NCBI GenBank assembly: GCA_916700875.1
Contig: CAKAKS010000060.1
Span: 9,845,334-9,909,333, forward strand
Direction: 5' to 3'
Source: Sebastes aleutianus
Lineage: Eukaryota > Chordata > Actinopteri > Perciformes > Sebastidae
Length of the DNA: 64,000 bases
Part shown: in pieces, positions 1 to 11,342 of the stretch
Layout: every line of letters begins with the position of its first letter
Numbering within the stretch: the first letter of the stretch is position 1
Position numbers and translations under genes: made by a program
Notes under the pieces: generated by a model
Told to the model about the DNA's origin: nothing
Database searches by the model: none
Seen by the model: the letters and a program-made list of their open reading frames with translations, nothing else

Positions 1-403
1 ATGACTCTCTGTGTGACGTCTGAATAAGTCTTTCAGCTGCTCAGTATTTTCCCATCTCTACCAGGCAGCTGGAACACATTACCCAGCATGCTCGGTGCCT
101 CCACGCTGCGGTAGGTTAGTCAGAAACCACAGCGACAGGAGAGCTGCTGAAGAAGCTCAGGAGCAAAACTGCTGCTGGCTTCACGCTTTAACTCCCAGTT
201 ATTCACTCCAGTCACACTTCTTCTTCTTCTTTGGTTTTCTAGCATCACCGTTAACGTCAAAAATTCCAAAAACTAACAGCCATGTTTCCATTATGATTTC
301 ATTCTTGCTCTTCAGAGAATGAACCCTGTGACCTTTGTGACCTTTGTGACCTTTCCTTTAGCACCGCCCTCAGGACAAACTTTACATTTTCAGTCCGGTA
401 ACA

Positions 404-1365
404 CTGAGGCCCTGATTAACACCTGGTATTAACCTGCATCCTGAGTGATCGGATCACCAGTGGACAGCTCTAACTACAGGTGTGAATGCACTCAAGACGC
501 ATTGAGATCGGACCATTCCACGCTTCCCATTCATTGTCTATGTAAGCAGCCGTGCAATGCATTCTGGTAGAGTAGCGGCATGATTGGAGAGACGGGGCGT
601 CAAGTGCATAAAGTTATTTGCATAAAGTTGAGTTCAAAGCTACTTTATGTGAATCAGGGGCAGCCGGCGCGACTCACCGCCTCTGGAAACTCTCTAGAAA
701 CTTTTAACCTAACCGTTGTCGATCTAAAATAAAGACAGATTCATCAACATGGATTATTTCTACATAAAATGTTTTCAGAAACACATTTCGGTGAACTATT
801 ACCGTGATATAAAAGAAGAAAGTTTCCAAACGAGCTGCCATGTTGGTTCTGGTTTGAAAGCTGGGAGCTGCAGCCCACGAGGGAAAGCATTCGTCCAATC
901 AGGTGTCTAGTGGCAGCCCATCAGGCGTCCAATGCTGGGAAGCGAGGAGATCCCTCGCCATAAAAAACGCCCCTGTGGACACGTACCATCATACCCAGTT
1001 CTGAAGCTCTGTTCGCTGTTGTTGTCTGGCAAAGGCGATGGTGTCGGCGCCATGGAGGTCCCGGGGGACCACCGGTACAATAACCTTTTATTTGGATGTT
1101 GATAAAATGTTGATAAAATGTTTATAAAATGTACCTGAATTCATGAATATGTTATGAATATTCGCCATGTGTTTACTACGTGTTTATTTGCATATACAGT
1201 AGAGCGAGCTGATCACAAGTGGTTGCTGGAGACGCATTCTAATGCCAGGTGTGAACAGACGTACTTAGAGCTGTCCACTAGTGATCGGATCACTCAGGTG
1301 TGAACAGACGTACTTGGAGCTGTCCACTAGTGATTGGATCACTCAGGTGTGAACAGGGCCTAAAT
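404..1365. mobile_element. Non-autonomous DNA transposon with terminal inverted repeats, upstream of the first mtx1 exon seen
   Basis: The left end (about 408-515) reads GGCCCTGATTAACACCTGG, followed by GAGTGATCGGATCACCAGTG and GTGGACAGCTCTAA. The right end (about 1215-1363) carries the reverse complement of the same words, partly duplicated in tandem, and closes with AGGTGTGAACAGGGCC. The interior has no transposase ORF. The terminal words look like those of a DNA element common in fish genomes; hAT or Harbinger type is a guess. The rest of 1-1521 shows nothing that could be called coding. Confidence 0.6.
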
Positions 1366-1521
1366 GTCCTGGTCCGTCCTGGTTTCAATGTCCACCGGTA
1401 TCTCCAACAGCTCAGGAGCATTTCACCTTTTTATAAAAGTAGTGTTGACCTGCTGCAACATCTGAGGTTTGGTTTGTTCTCCAGTTTGTGTGTTTGAGAA
1501 AATCTGACTTGTGTTTTTCAG

Positions 1522-4500
1522 AAATACAACGCAGACTATGATCTATCGGCCAAGGAGGGAGCCGACAGCCTGGCCTTCATTTCTCTGCTGGAGGAGAAAC
1601 TCAAACCTGCTCTGGTGAGAAACACATCTTGGTCCATAAAACATGGACAGAGACTAAAGTTGTAGCGGGCTCAGTTTTAAAGCTAGAGTGAAGATACTGG
1701 TATCATATGAAACTAGTAAACCTAATGGATCCATTGGTACCAACCATGTCATACTAGCTCGTCATGAAGGAGGTTAAATAACGCTCCAAACTTATACAAA
1801 ATTGTGGCGAGGAAAAACTGTCATGGCCATTTTCAAAGTGGTCCCTTGACCTCTGACCTCCAGATATGTGAATGAAAATGGGTTCTATGGGTACCCACAA
1901 GTCTCCCCTTTACAGACATGCCCACTTTATGATAATCACATGCAGTTTGGGGCAAGTCATAGTCAAGTCAGCACACTGACACACTGACAGTTGTTGTTGC
2001 CTGTTGGGCTGCAGTTTGCCATGTTATGATTTGAGCATATTTTTTATGCTAAATGCAGTACCTGTGAGTTTTTTTTGGACAATATTTGTCATTGTTTTGT
2101 GTTGTTAATTGATTTCCAATAATAAATATATACATACATTTGCATAAAGCAGCATATTTGTCCACTCCCATGTTGATAAGAGTATTAAATACTTGACAAA
2201 TCTCCCTCTAAGGTACATTTAGAACAGATAAAAAATGTGCGATTAATCGGGATTAAATATATTAATCGAATGACAGCCATAACACAAACAGAAACTGTTC
2301 TGGTCCCGTGTTGAGGATGGTTCTGTCTGTCGTAGATCTACACGTTCTGGGTTGAGCCGAAGAACTACGTGGACGTGACTCGCCGCTGGTACGCGGAGCA
2401 CATGCCGTTCCCTCTGAACTTCTTCCTGCCCGGCCGGATGCAGCGCTGTCAGCTGGAAAAACTGCGACTGCTGCGAGGAGACGAGAGCCTGGAGTCTGGA
2501 GAGGAGCTGGAGAAGGAGGTGAGCTTCTGTATTTACGCAGCGACGCGAGACACATGAATGAAACTGAAATATGTGAAATCAGAAGTGAAACGTGGTGTCT
2601 GAGAAGCACTTTGTGTTGGTCTGAGTCTCTTAATGTGACTTTAATCGGCTGCAGTAACATCATCAACATTTTTCCAGTTGGTCCAGAGGTCTCCTTTCAC
2701 ATGTTTTTTCAGGGTTTGGAAAAAATTTACAGGGAAAGGAAAAAATGTCTTGAGAGGATTTTTTTTCTGTTGGAAAACTGCAGTTATGGAACGATGTGTG
2801 GAAACAGGTCAGAGGTCACGAGAAGGTGGTTAAAGAACAAGCTGTCCCTGTCGGCATGAAAACGTTACAGGAAGGAAGAAAAAATGTTTCCGTCTTTGCC
2901 GACTTGTTTTTAGACACTTCGAGCTCCTGCAAAAATCATAAAAACATGATTACAATTGTTTCTACTGACAGCTGCTCCTTAACGAGCAGAAACCAGCTGG
3001 AAACTAGAGGAGTTGAAGGAAAACAGCCAACTGGTCCGTTCAACAACTACTAAATCTTAGTAGGAAGACTTTCAGGCTCCTCAGTGGAGGAAGTTTTAAT
3101 TATTAATATTATATATATATTTGCTATATTTGCTATATTTGCTATATTTCCTTATTGAAGACAAACACTAACATGTAGTTGTGTTTTTCAGTTGTACCGT
3201 GATGCTGCAGAGTGTATGAACCTGCTGTCCCAGCGACTCGGCTCACACAAGTTCTTCTTCGGGGACTCGTAAGTACATCCACGCTGGTAATGATGAGGAG
3301 GTCAGGTGATCTCTACCTGAATCTTAAGTCATCCAGCAGAACATCTGTCTCACCTCTCATCTGATAGACTCAACACTCAACGAGATATCTGGTTAACAAA
3401 CAAACAGACCTGATCCATGAGGTTCAGGTCTGGTAAAAACTATAGTTATTGTCTATAAAAATATAAAGTTAGAGTTATCTTGCCCTCACAGGCCTAGTTA
3501 TTAAGGCACCTATCTCCTGATTCCTAATGTATTGTGATTTTTAAGTATTGCGATTCGATTTTACAATTTATTGTGATTTTTGTTAACTTTTTGAACAAGT
3601 TGAATCACACACTTCTAGGGACTTTTACTTTAGAAAATCTCTAAATGAATCCAGTAAAAATGTTTGATTTTCAGCATGTATGTAGTCAGAGATGTCCTGA
3701 AGTCAAATATATCAGTCATTGTCAGGAATTATTTATTACATTTTTTCCAGTAACCCAAAAATCAAAGAATAAAGACATTTCCCTCACTAATTAGTGGTAT
3801 TGTCTTTTTAATTTATAAAGGGACATGTAATGTTTTATACTTCTGGTGAATATAATCAAATCAATCTTATTTTCATAGATGTATTTTACCGCAATACGAT
3901 AACGTTTCCTGTCCATGACAGAGCTAGCATGCAGCTTTAGCAATGACGTCTAGCTCTGCTTTTCCTGCAAAGTGTGAAACCCAAAGTGTTTCCATACTTT
4001 ACTGGATGTGTAGTGTTTACTACTTTGGAATTAAAATGTGAGGGTGCAGGTGGTATCCACGCAGACCCTCCAACGTTTTCAACTTTATCGTTTTGGCTCG
4101 CTGCGGTTTGTTTTGGTTAACGGATAAGGAACGGATATGACGTCACATTACTCAGACTACAACAATAAAGACTCAAATGAATTAAATATCGATTCTGACA
4201 TTAAAAAATCTATTTAAAAATCCTAAAACAAAATTGCGACACATAGGTGTATTGATTTTTTCCTACTAGTTATATATATTATTAGACTATACGTGAAGCT
4301 GCTACAACCTATATCAGAATATCTTCAGTGTAAACTAACCCTGTTGTGGTTTTGGCTATGCAGGCCTTCGTCTCTGGACGCCTACGTGTTCGGTCACTTG
4401 GCGCCCGTCCTGAAGTCCAAACTGCCCAACGGGAAACTTCAGCAGCACCTGAAGTCTCTGGACAACCTCAGCAACTTCTGCAGCAACATCCTGCTGCTCT

Positions 4501-5025
4501 ACTTCCCCCGAGACGGCCGAGGTGAGACCAAACACCTGGCTGCACATCAGCTCGGCTTCACATCAACACGTGCTATTTTCCATATGACATCACTGAGTGA
4601 CATCATATAAACAGAGTGTCTCATCGTTTGTTTGAAGGAGGGAAAATGGAAACTGTGTGAAGAGATGAATTTATTGGATTCATGTTTTCTTGGTGGTAGT
4701 TTATGGTTTTTAGGAGGTTTTGGTCCTAAATGAATCTTGTGCGTTCAGGGTCTTGTCTCGCTGACGTCCTCTGTGTTGTTTTTTAGAGAGCTCCAATCAG
4801 AAGACGTCCTCTCCGCCGCAGCCTGAAGGCGGTGACTTTGATCACGTCCCCAATAAGCGCCGGAAGCAGCTGCTGTCGGCGCTGGTGGCTTTGGGCGCCA
4901 TGCTTGGCTATGCCCTGCTGACCGGCATAGTGTCCATCCAACACATCCAGCAGGAGGCGCTGGAGGAGCCGCCGGACCTGCAGACCATCGGATCCCACGG
5001 CGAGGACGAGGACGAAGACGGCTGA
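1522..5025 (+). CDS. mtx1: Metaxin-1, 3' five coding exons (partial)
   Basis: Metaxin is an outer mitochondrial membrane protein with GST-like folds that acts with the SAM/TOM machinery in beta-barrel protein import. Coding exons read as 1522-1614, 2336-2518, 3192-3268, 4364-4521 and 4787-5025, all with AG/GT borders. They sum to 750 nt (249 aa plus TGA). The protein opens KYNADYDLSAKEGADSLAF and contains MPFPLNFFLPGRMQR, a strongly conserved metaxin segment, then KFFFGDSPSSLDAYVFGHL, the GST-C-like core. Near the C-terminus, LLSALVALGAMLGYALLTGI forms the tail-anchor helix, and the protein ends in an acidic EDEDEDG tail. That tail anchor and acidic end fit MTX1 better than MTX2 or MTX3. About 75 N-terminal residues are missing; no candidate exon was found in 1-1521, so they presumably lie upstream. 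Family assignment is near certain, paralogue assignment good. Confidence 0.93.
1655..2280 (+). repeat. Dispersed repeat family C, copy 1 (mtx1 intron)
   Basis: This is a roughly 600 bp interspersed repeat ending only about 55 bp before the mtx1 exon at 2336. The same sequence occurs reversed at 34826-35410, partially at about 44200-44470, and as a short reversed piece at about 57335-57445. Shared words include GGTACCAACCATGTCATACT, TTGACCTCTGACCTC and GGGTACCCACAAGTCTC. No ORF is convincing. Probably a non-autonomous transposon relic; its class is not determined. Confidence 0.7.
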
Positions 5026-5527
5026 GGACAGAGGCATCATGGGACTTTATGGACGGAAGTAAAGATGTTAAAAGGAAATAATTAGTTGTGTCTCACTCTG
5101 ACGAGTTTTTACTCTCACCGAAGAAAAGTGTCGGTATTATTAAAACTAATAATCATCAGCAGCTCGTCCAGGAGCCTCTCGGTGGACAGGAAGTGGACGT
5201 TGGTGCTGGTTTATGTACAGAAATTAATTAAAAGATGCTTCTCCGGATATTCTTTATATGAGTTAGATTTTTATTTAACTTGTTAATTTTTTAATCGTAC
5301 TGTTCTTTTAAGAAGAAACATTGATCGGCCTTTTCCTTAAAATATATTAATTTTAATTTTGTTTTTTGTTTTTTTGTTAAAGACGTTCCCAGATCCCAAA
5401 CAAGCAATATTTATGGATTTTCAATTAACCCCACCACCCCCCATGCATTTGTTCGCAGCATACTGTATATTGGAAATTAAAATGTAATCAATCATAGAAC
5501 AGCTGCATTATTCAAATGATTTTTTAA
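5026..5527. other. mtx1 3' UTR and start of intergenic region
   Basis: This follows the mtx1 stop. A plausible polyadenylation hexamer ATTAAA lies at 5227-5232; no canonical AATAAA was seen closer to the stop. The remainder is AT-rich with no coding signal. Confidence 0.4.
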
Positions 5528-6156
5528 AGGGATTGTTTGTAAGAATCAGAAATGCTTGTTAACAGCGACACCTGTGGCCGTTAAGTCAACGAAAGTCAGC
5601 GTCGGGCTCGCGCTTGCTCGCTCTAAATAGACATGAACGAGCATCGCTCAAAACAGTGAGGCGACACACGTCAGCTAAAACCACAATATCACTCTATATT
5701 TCACCTGCTTGGCAGTAATGTTAGCTGACCAGACGAAGGTCTCTCCATGAATCAATGCTGATCCTAGTGTTGGCTTTTCCTGCTTCAGACTCCCGACCGC
5801 GGCCGGAGGGAGACACCGGCAACCGGTCGGAGACGATAACGTTTCTCGCTGCGGAGCCCCGTCACTTCACAAGACACGGGAAACCTCTGTTGGTCTGGAG
5901 GAGCTGCAGCTGTTATTTCTGCACAAACGTCCTCTGTACATTCACTAGATATTCTCAGAGCTACGAAGTCTTCTGCAGTGTGTAGTGTGCACGCATGCAC
6001 GTGAGGTGGAGCGAGGCAGCGAGAACGCGCACGGTGTGTGAGTGAAGGCAAGCAGGCAGCGGAGCAGAGTACAGCAGAGACCCCGCGCATACGCGAGCGC
6101 GCATGGGAAACCGACCCGGTAGATTTATACGTGTAAAAAGTTACAAACAGTCCCTT
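5528..6156 (-). mobile_element. TTAA-flanked MITE (family B), copy 1
   Basis: The element is bounded by AGGGATTGTTTGTAAG at the left and CTGTTTGTAACT (reverse complement) at the right, each adjoining TTAA (5524-5527 and 5157-style match at 6157-6160). TTAA duplication is the signature of piggyBac-type transposition. Three further copies lie at 21561-22353, 25116-25850 and 62416-63179. The interior is GC-rich and shared between copies, including TCTGGAGGAGCTGCAG and CCATGAATCAATGCTGATCC. Short reading frames inside differ between copies and are not genes. Confidence 0.75.
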
Positions 6157-6339
6157 TTAAAAGATATATATGATCAATTTTGACAAAATAAATGAAGACG
6201 AAAATAAACAAGATGAAGATCAGGACGGTGATAAAACAGACGATGGTCACGAACTGTTATGTGGATGTTAATTTGACGTCATTTCAGAGAAGAAATTCGT
6301 TATATCAGCCTGATAATACACCGACCTGACAGTCATGGG

Positions 6340-6930
6340 AACCTAAAGGTGTGAGGCGTTGGGGAACTAAAATGAGTGCAGGGTGTTTGGGAACTAAAGT
6401 AGTGCGGGACGTTGGGTAACTAAAACGAGTGTGGGACGTTGAGGAACTAAAATGAGCGCAGGGTGTTTGGGAACTAAAGTAGTGCGGGACGTTGGGTAAC
6501 TAAAACGAGTGTGGGACGTTGGGGAACTAAAATGAGCGCAGGGTGTTTGGGAACTAAATTAGTGCGGGGCGTTGGGGAACTAAAATGAGTGTGGGGCGTT
6601 GGGGAACTAAAATGAGTATGGGGAGTTGGGGAATTGAAATGAGTGTATGGTGTTTGGGAACTAAAATCAGTGCAGGGAGTTGGGGAATTAAAATGAGCGC
6701 AGGGTGTTTGGGAACTAAAATGAGGGCGGGACATTCAGGAACTAAAATGAGTGCAGGACATTGGGGAACTAAAGTGAATGCGAGACGTTGGGGAACTGAA
6801 GTGAGTGTGGGACATTTGGGGACTAAAATGAGTGCGGGATATCGGGGCACTAAAATGAGCGTGGGGCGTTGGGGAACTAAAATGAGCGTGGGCCGTTGGG
6901 GAACTTAAATGAGCGTGGGACGTTCTGGGA
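6340..6930. repeat. Minisatellite, about 30 bp unit
   Basis: A tandem array with units like GGAACTAAAATGAGTGCGGG followed by (A)CGTTGG, alternating GTTGG and GTTTGG variants. It gives long open frames on both strands (Gly/Thr-rich or Pro/His-rich) that are artefacts of the repeat. Confidence 0.9.
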
Positions 6931-9825
6931 CAGGTTTTTATCTTGCAGCGTGTTATAGTGAAGGACACCTGATACAGAATCTGGGACGCCTCTCTGCCCA
7001 GTTTGTTAATCTGAGCAAAGCAGCCGACTTCCCTGGTGTGCCCCAGACCCCGAGGGGCCCCAAAGGCTCCAGGCTCTTGTTGTCAGTTAGTTGGTGGTAA
7101 TCTGATTAACTGAAGCAGAACATAAACTGAAACGTTAAGAACCGGTTCTGCAGTTTAATCTGATCTTGAAGCAAAAGTTTGAGCAGCTCCACTGGACCAG
7201 CTGGGGTTAAGGGCCGCCTTGCTCAAGGGCCCCTCAGTGGTGGTAAAAGGGGGGGAGGGGGATCTGTTGCTGGTCCCAGCCTCACTCCTTTAACCATAAA
7301 GTCAGTTATCACATGACCACAGCATGGGTCCAGCAGGGAGCCAATCCAGCTCTGACGTTAGGAGTCTTACATCAAGTGGAAAAATGACAACAAGAGAACA
7401 ACGAAACATGACAACATCCAAATGTTTTCTGACTTCAGCTCGCCAAAAACCCCCCCCACCCCCCACCCGCCGTCTCCACCCGCCCTGACCGGGTCTGGAC
7501 CCCGAGGACGTACAGCTGCACATGACGCCATCACACAGGAATCTGCCCTGGCTCCTGTTCACCCTGCTGTGTGTTTAATGAGCTGATCTGGAAGCAGTTT
7601 GTGGAGCTGAATTCTTCCTCTGCTGGACCTCAAACACAACGTGATCCCGGACACACCGAGGACCCGGGTTCAGGTTCAGGTTCAGGTTCAGGTTCAGGTT
7701 CAGGTTCAGGTTCAGGTTCAGGTTCAGTCTGACGGTGTTTTACTCTTTTTACTCTCAGTTTCACGCTCCAACAGGAGGAGGAAAAAGAGGTTGAGCTGCT
7801 GCGGGCGGCGGTGGCGTTTCCTCCCTTCCCCTCACCTGCTGTTAAACGCAGGTTACCATGGCAACGATCCAGAGTCAGAAACAAACAGTCCCAGAGTGCG
7901 AGGAGGAGGTCTGCAGAGAACCACAGCAGAAACAAGTCACTTCACATCCTCGTTTCTTTGTTCCACTCATTTCATCACAGCTTGGATCTGTTCCCCAGAA
8001 ACACTCCCAGTTTACATTTCTACTGAAGCTGCAGACCAGACAGCAGCCGGCTCACGTCAGGAGAACTGCCTACAGGCAAGACTGGGTGGTAACGGGGCCC
8101 CAGACCCCCAAAGAGACCCTGGTCCTACAGGCAGGACTGGGTGGTAGCGGGGCCCCAGACCCCCAAAGAGACCCTGGTCCACTGTGTGTGCAGTCAGGAT
8201 TTTAGAAATCTTGAGATCATGAATATAAATTCATCCAATAGAACATCAGACATGTGCTACCCGCTAACAACCAAACTCTGCACAAATTTAAAAAATTTAA
8301 TTAATTTAACAGTTTGTTATATATTTCTTAAAGTTTTTTTCCTAAAAACATAAAACAAAATTTGGAATCAGACTTAAAAAAAACTTAAAAATATGTGTTC
8401 ATCTTCATAAATACTGCAGAGGACATGGTTGGTGTGAGCAGCTTACAGCCCTGGGTTTAAATAAACTAGCACCACTAAATTACATGTTTTTAAATGGATC
8501 CTTGTATTAACGGCTCACAGATGACAGACCTGACCTGCTGTCACGTTTCCTACCAACAGCAGTGAAGGTGAACAAAGCACCTGTAGAATCAGTTCAAGAG
8601 GGTTATTTGCCCTGAGTTGAGACTCTCAGGCAGACCTCACCACTTGAGTTGTGTTCAGACAGAACGCAGGTCACATTTTACCCTCTTTGTTCCACTAATG
8701 TGGCTCATTTAAACTCAGTCTGGTCCTCACAACAAGAACACACACTGAGCCTGCAGTGAGGGGGTCTCACAGTGTGGTTCTGGTCCCTCTGTTGGGTCAC
8801 TGGAGAACTGAAAAGAGATCCAGAACAAAAGCTGAAAGGACTCAGAGCCAGCTCCTGACCTCTGACCTGCTGCTGGTTACCATGGAGACTGGTGGGATGG
8901 ATAGGAGTGTTTACTGCGGCTCAGAGTGTCCGTCAGGTCACTGACTCAACAGTTAATTTATCAATTATTAAAATAGTTATTTTCAGTTAAATATCCAAAC
9001 ATCCATCTCATCAGAACCTGGATCTGTGATGAACATGTGTCCTTATTCTGAACATTTTATAGAATATATATCACTCAGATGACAAAATCTATAGAAATAT
9101 TTATATCAAATGATTTTTGGTTACAGGCTTAGTTCATATTATTTATAATTTAATTTAAATAAATTAAATTACCTTTAATATTTATTGTCATCAGGTATAC
9201 ATTTTTTTTTTTTTTTTTACAATATTTTTATTGAATTTTACATATAAACATACATACATATATACACACACAGACAGACTAACTATATTAATAATTTAAT
9301 TATACAATGAAATGTTTAGTCAGAATTTGCACAGTAATCAAAGAAAGAGAGACATGACATTTCATGTATTTCATGTATTTCATGTATTTCACACATCTCA
9401 TCAGGTATAAATTGGTGAGACAACACCAGGTACATTATAATAAAAACAACTCTAAAAAGAGTTTTTTCACTTTATTTAGTCACAAACATATTACTGTATA
9501 AACATGACCTATAAACAGAATGTGTGTGTTTGATTCTTTTAATTATAGAATTTAAAACTAGTTTCTAAAATAAAAGACTTCAATAAGTCAAATATATACT
9601 GAATAAAACAGTGAGATGTTGTTTAGAGATAGGAAGTGATTTTATTTATTCATATCATAATTTATATTTACAAAGTTAGAATTCTGATTTAATTCTGATT
9701 TATCCCAAATATTTATATTTTATCATTCTAATTTATTTTTTATGTTTCCATGGAGATGTCTGGACAACATGAAACACTTTAATAAACAGAGTTTATTGAT
9801 GATGTCACACCTCCATCATGTATCA
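6931..9825. other. Intergenic region with minor repeats
   Basis: No supported gene. It holds a fish dispersed-repeat word TTGCTCAAGGGCCCCTCAGT near 7215, a CAGGTT hexamer array (about 7668-7727), two tandem 54 bp copies around 8071-8180 (ACTGGGTGGTAACGGGGCCC type), an 18 bp poly-T near 9201-9220 that may be the reversed tail of a retroposon, and AT-rich sequence to 9825. Confidence 0.6.
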
Positions 9826-10905
9826 GTAGAGTCTCAATAGAGTCTCAGTTGACCTCAGTAGAGTCTCAGTAAACTACAGTAGAGTCTCAGTAAACTACAG
9901 TAGAGTCTCAGTAAACCACAGTAGAGATTCAGTAGAGTCTCAGTAAACTACAGTAGAGTCTCAGTAGACTACAGTAGAGTCAGTAAACTACAGTAGAGTC
10001 TCAGTAAACCACAGTAGAGATTCAGTAGAGTCTCAGTAAACTACAGTAGAGTCTCAGTAGACTACAGTAGAGTCTCAGTAAACTACAGTAGAGTTTCAGT
10101 AAACCTCAGTAGAGTCTCAGTGGAGTTTCAGTAGAGTCTCAGAGTTTCAGTAAACCTCAGTAGAGTCTCATTTAACTGCAGTAGAGTCAGTAAACTACAG
10201 TAGTCTCAGTAGAGCCTTAGTAAACTACGGTAGAGTCTCAGTAAACTACAGTAGAGTCTCAGTAGAGTCTCAGTAAACTACAGTAGAGTCTCAGTAAACC
10301 ACAGTAGAGATTCAGTAGTGTTTCAGTAAACTACAGTAGAGTCAGTAAACCACAGTAGAGATTCAGTAGAGTCTCAGTAAACTACAGTAGAGTTTCAGTA
10401 AACCTCAGTAGAGTCTCATTTAACTGCAGTAGAGTCTCAGTAAACTACAGCAGTCTCAGTAACCTACAGTAGAGTGTCAGTAAACTACAGCAGAGTCTCA
10501 GTAAACTACAGTAGAGTCAGTAAACTACAGTAGTCTCAGTAAACTACAGTAGAGTCTCAGTAAACTACAGTAGAGTCAGTAAACCTCAATAGAGTCTCAG
10601 TAAACCTCAGTAGAGTCTCAGTAGACTACAGTAGAGTATCAGTAAACTACAGTAGAGTCTCAGTAAATTACAATAGAGTCTCAGTAAACTACAGTAGAGA
10701 GTCAGTTAACTACAGTAGAGTCAGTAAACCTCAATAGAGTCTCAGTAAACCTCAGTAGAGTCTCAGTAAACTACAGTAGAGTGTCAGTTAACTACAGTAG
10801 AGTCTCAGTAAACTACAGTAGAGTCTCAGAAAACTACAGTAGAGTGTCAGTAAACTAAAATAGAGTCTCAGTAAACTACAATAGAGTCTTAGTAAACTAC
10901 TGTAG
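9826..10905. repeat. 1.1 kb minisatellite just upstream of thbs3
   Basis: About fifty imperfect copies of a roughly 21 bp unit, CAGTAAACTACAGTAGAGTCT, with variants CAGTAGAGATT and CCTCAGTAGAGTCTCAGT. It ends abruptly at the GC-rich thbs3 5' region. Confidence 0.95.
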
Positions 10906-10906
10906 A

Positions 10907-11342
10907 GTATCTTGACTCGCGCGCTTTATGTTAATCACCTCCAGTCACTCAGCGCGCACGAGCTGTTTGGAGGAGACTTGAGCGCGCGCCAGCAGCAGTT
11001 TCCAGCAGCGCTCGTGCAGCCGACCGTTAATTCCTCTCTCCTGGTCTCGGTCTGGTCTCGGTCTGGGTTTGTCGGTGTGGGTTCAGTTTGTTGTCCCGGT
11101 TCTCCCCTCTCACGGTCCGCTCGGTTCTTCCGCTTCTCCGTCAGAAGTCTCGACTCAAAGTTTGGTCTCCCGTTTCAGTCGGTTCTCCTCCGGTTCTCCT
11201 CCGGTTCCCCGGCTGACAGCTGCTGCAGCTCCGGTACTTACCCGGTACTAACCCGGCTCAGTCATCTTTAAAGGTTTGTGACCCGGTTCTGTTGGCTTGG
11301 TAACCTTCTCCTGGTCCCGTTCCCTCGGTAACCGTCTCAGAC
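10907..11342 (+). promoter_or_regulatory. GC/CpG-rich thbs3 5' region (promoter and 5' UTR)
   Basis: Base composition changes sharply from AT-rich array to CpG-rich sequence (GCGCGCTTT, AGCGCGCACGAGC, GAGCGCGCGCCAGCAGC) directly before the thbs3 start codon. A 119-residue open frame here has no family resemblance and fits GC-rich leader sequence. No TATA box is obvious. The exact transcription start cannot be set from sequence. Confidence 0.55.

Noticed and set aside
1..1500. Searched for the N-terminal exons of mtx1
   Set aside because: No segment matching the metaxin N-terminal GST-like region was found; a transposon fills most of the stretch, so the exons are assumed to be upstream.
5785..6090. 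Similar 60-100 codon frames in four places (5.8, 21.9, 25.4 and 62.7 kb)
   Set aside because: They are the same stretch of the family B MITE. The frames differ in length and ends between copies, so this is repeat homology, not a gene family.
9826..10905. Regularly spaced repeats that might suggest a CRISPR array
   Set aside because: Units are contiguous with no unique spacers and the genome is a vertebrate; this is a minisatellite.
10912..11271. A 119-codon frame before thbs3
   Set aside because: The CpG-rich leader directly abuts the thbs3 signal-peptide exon; the composition explains the open frame and there is no family resemblance.
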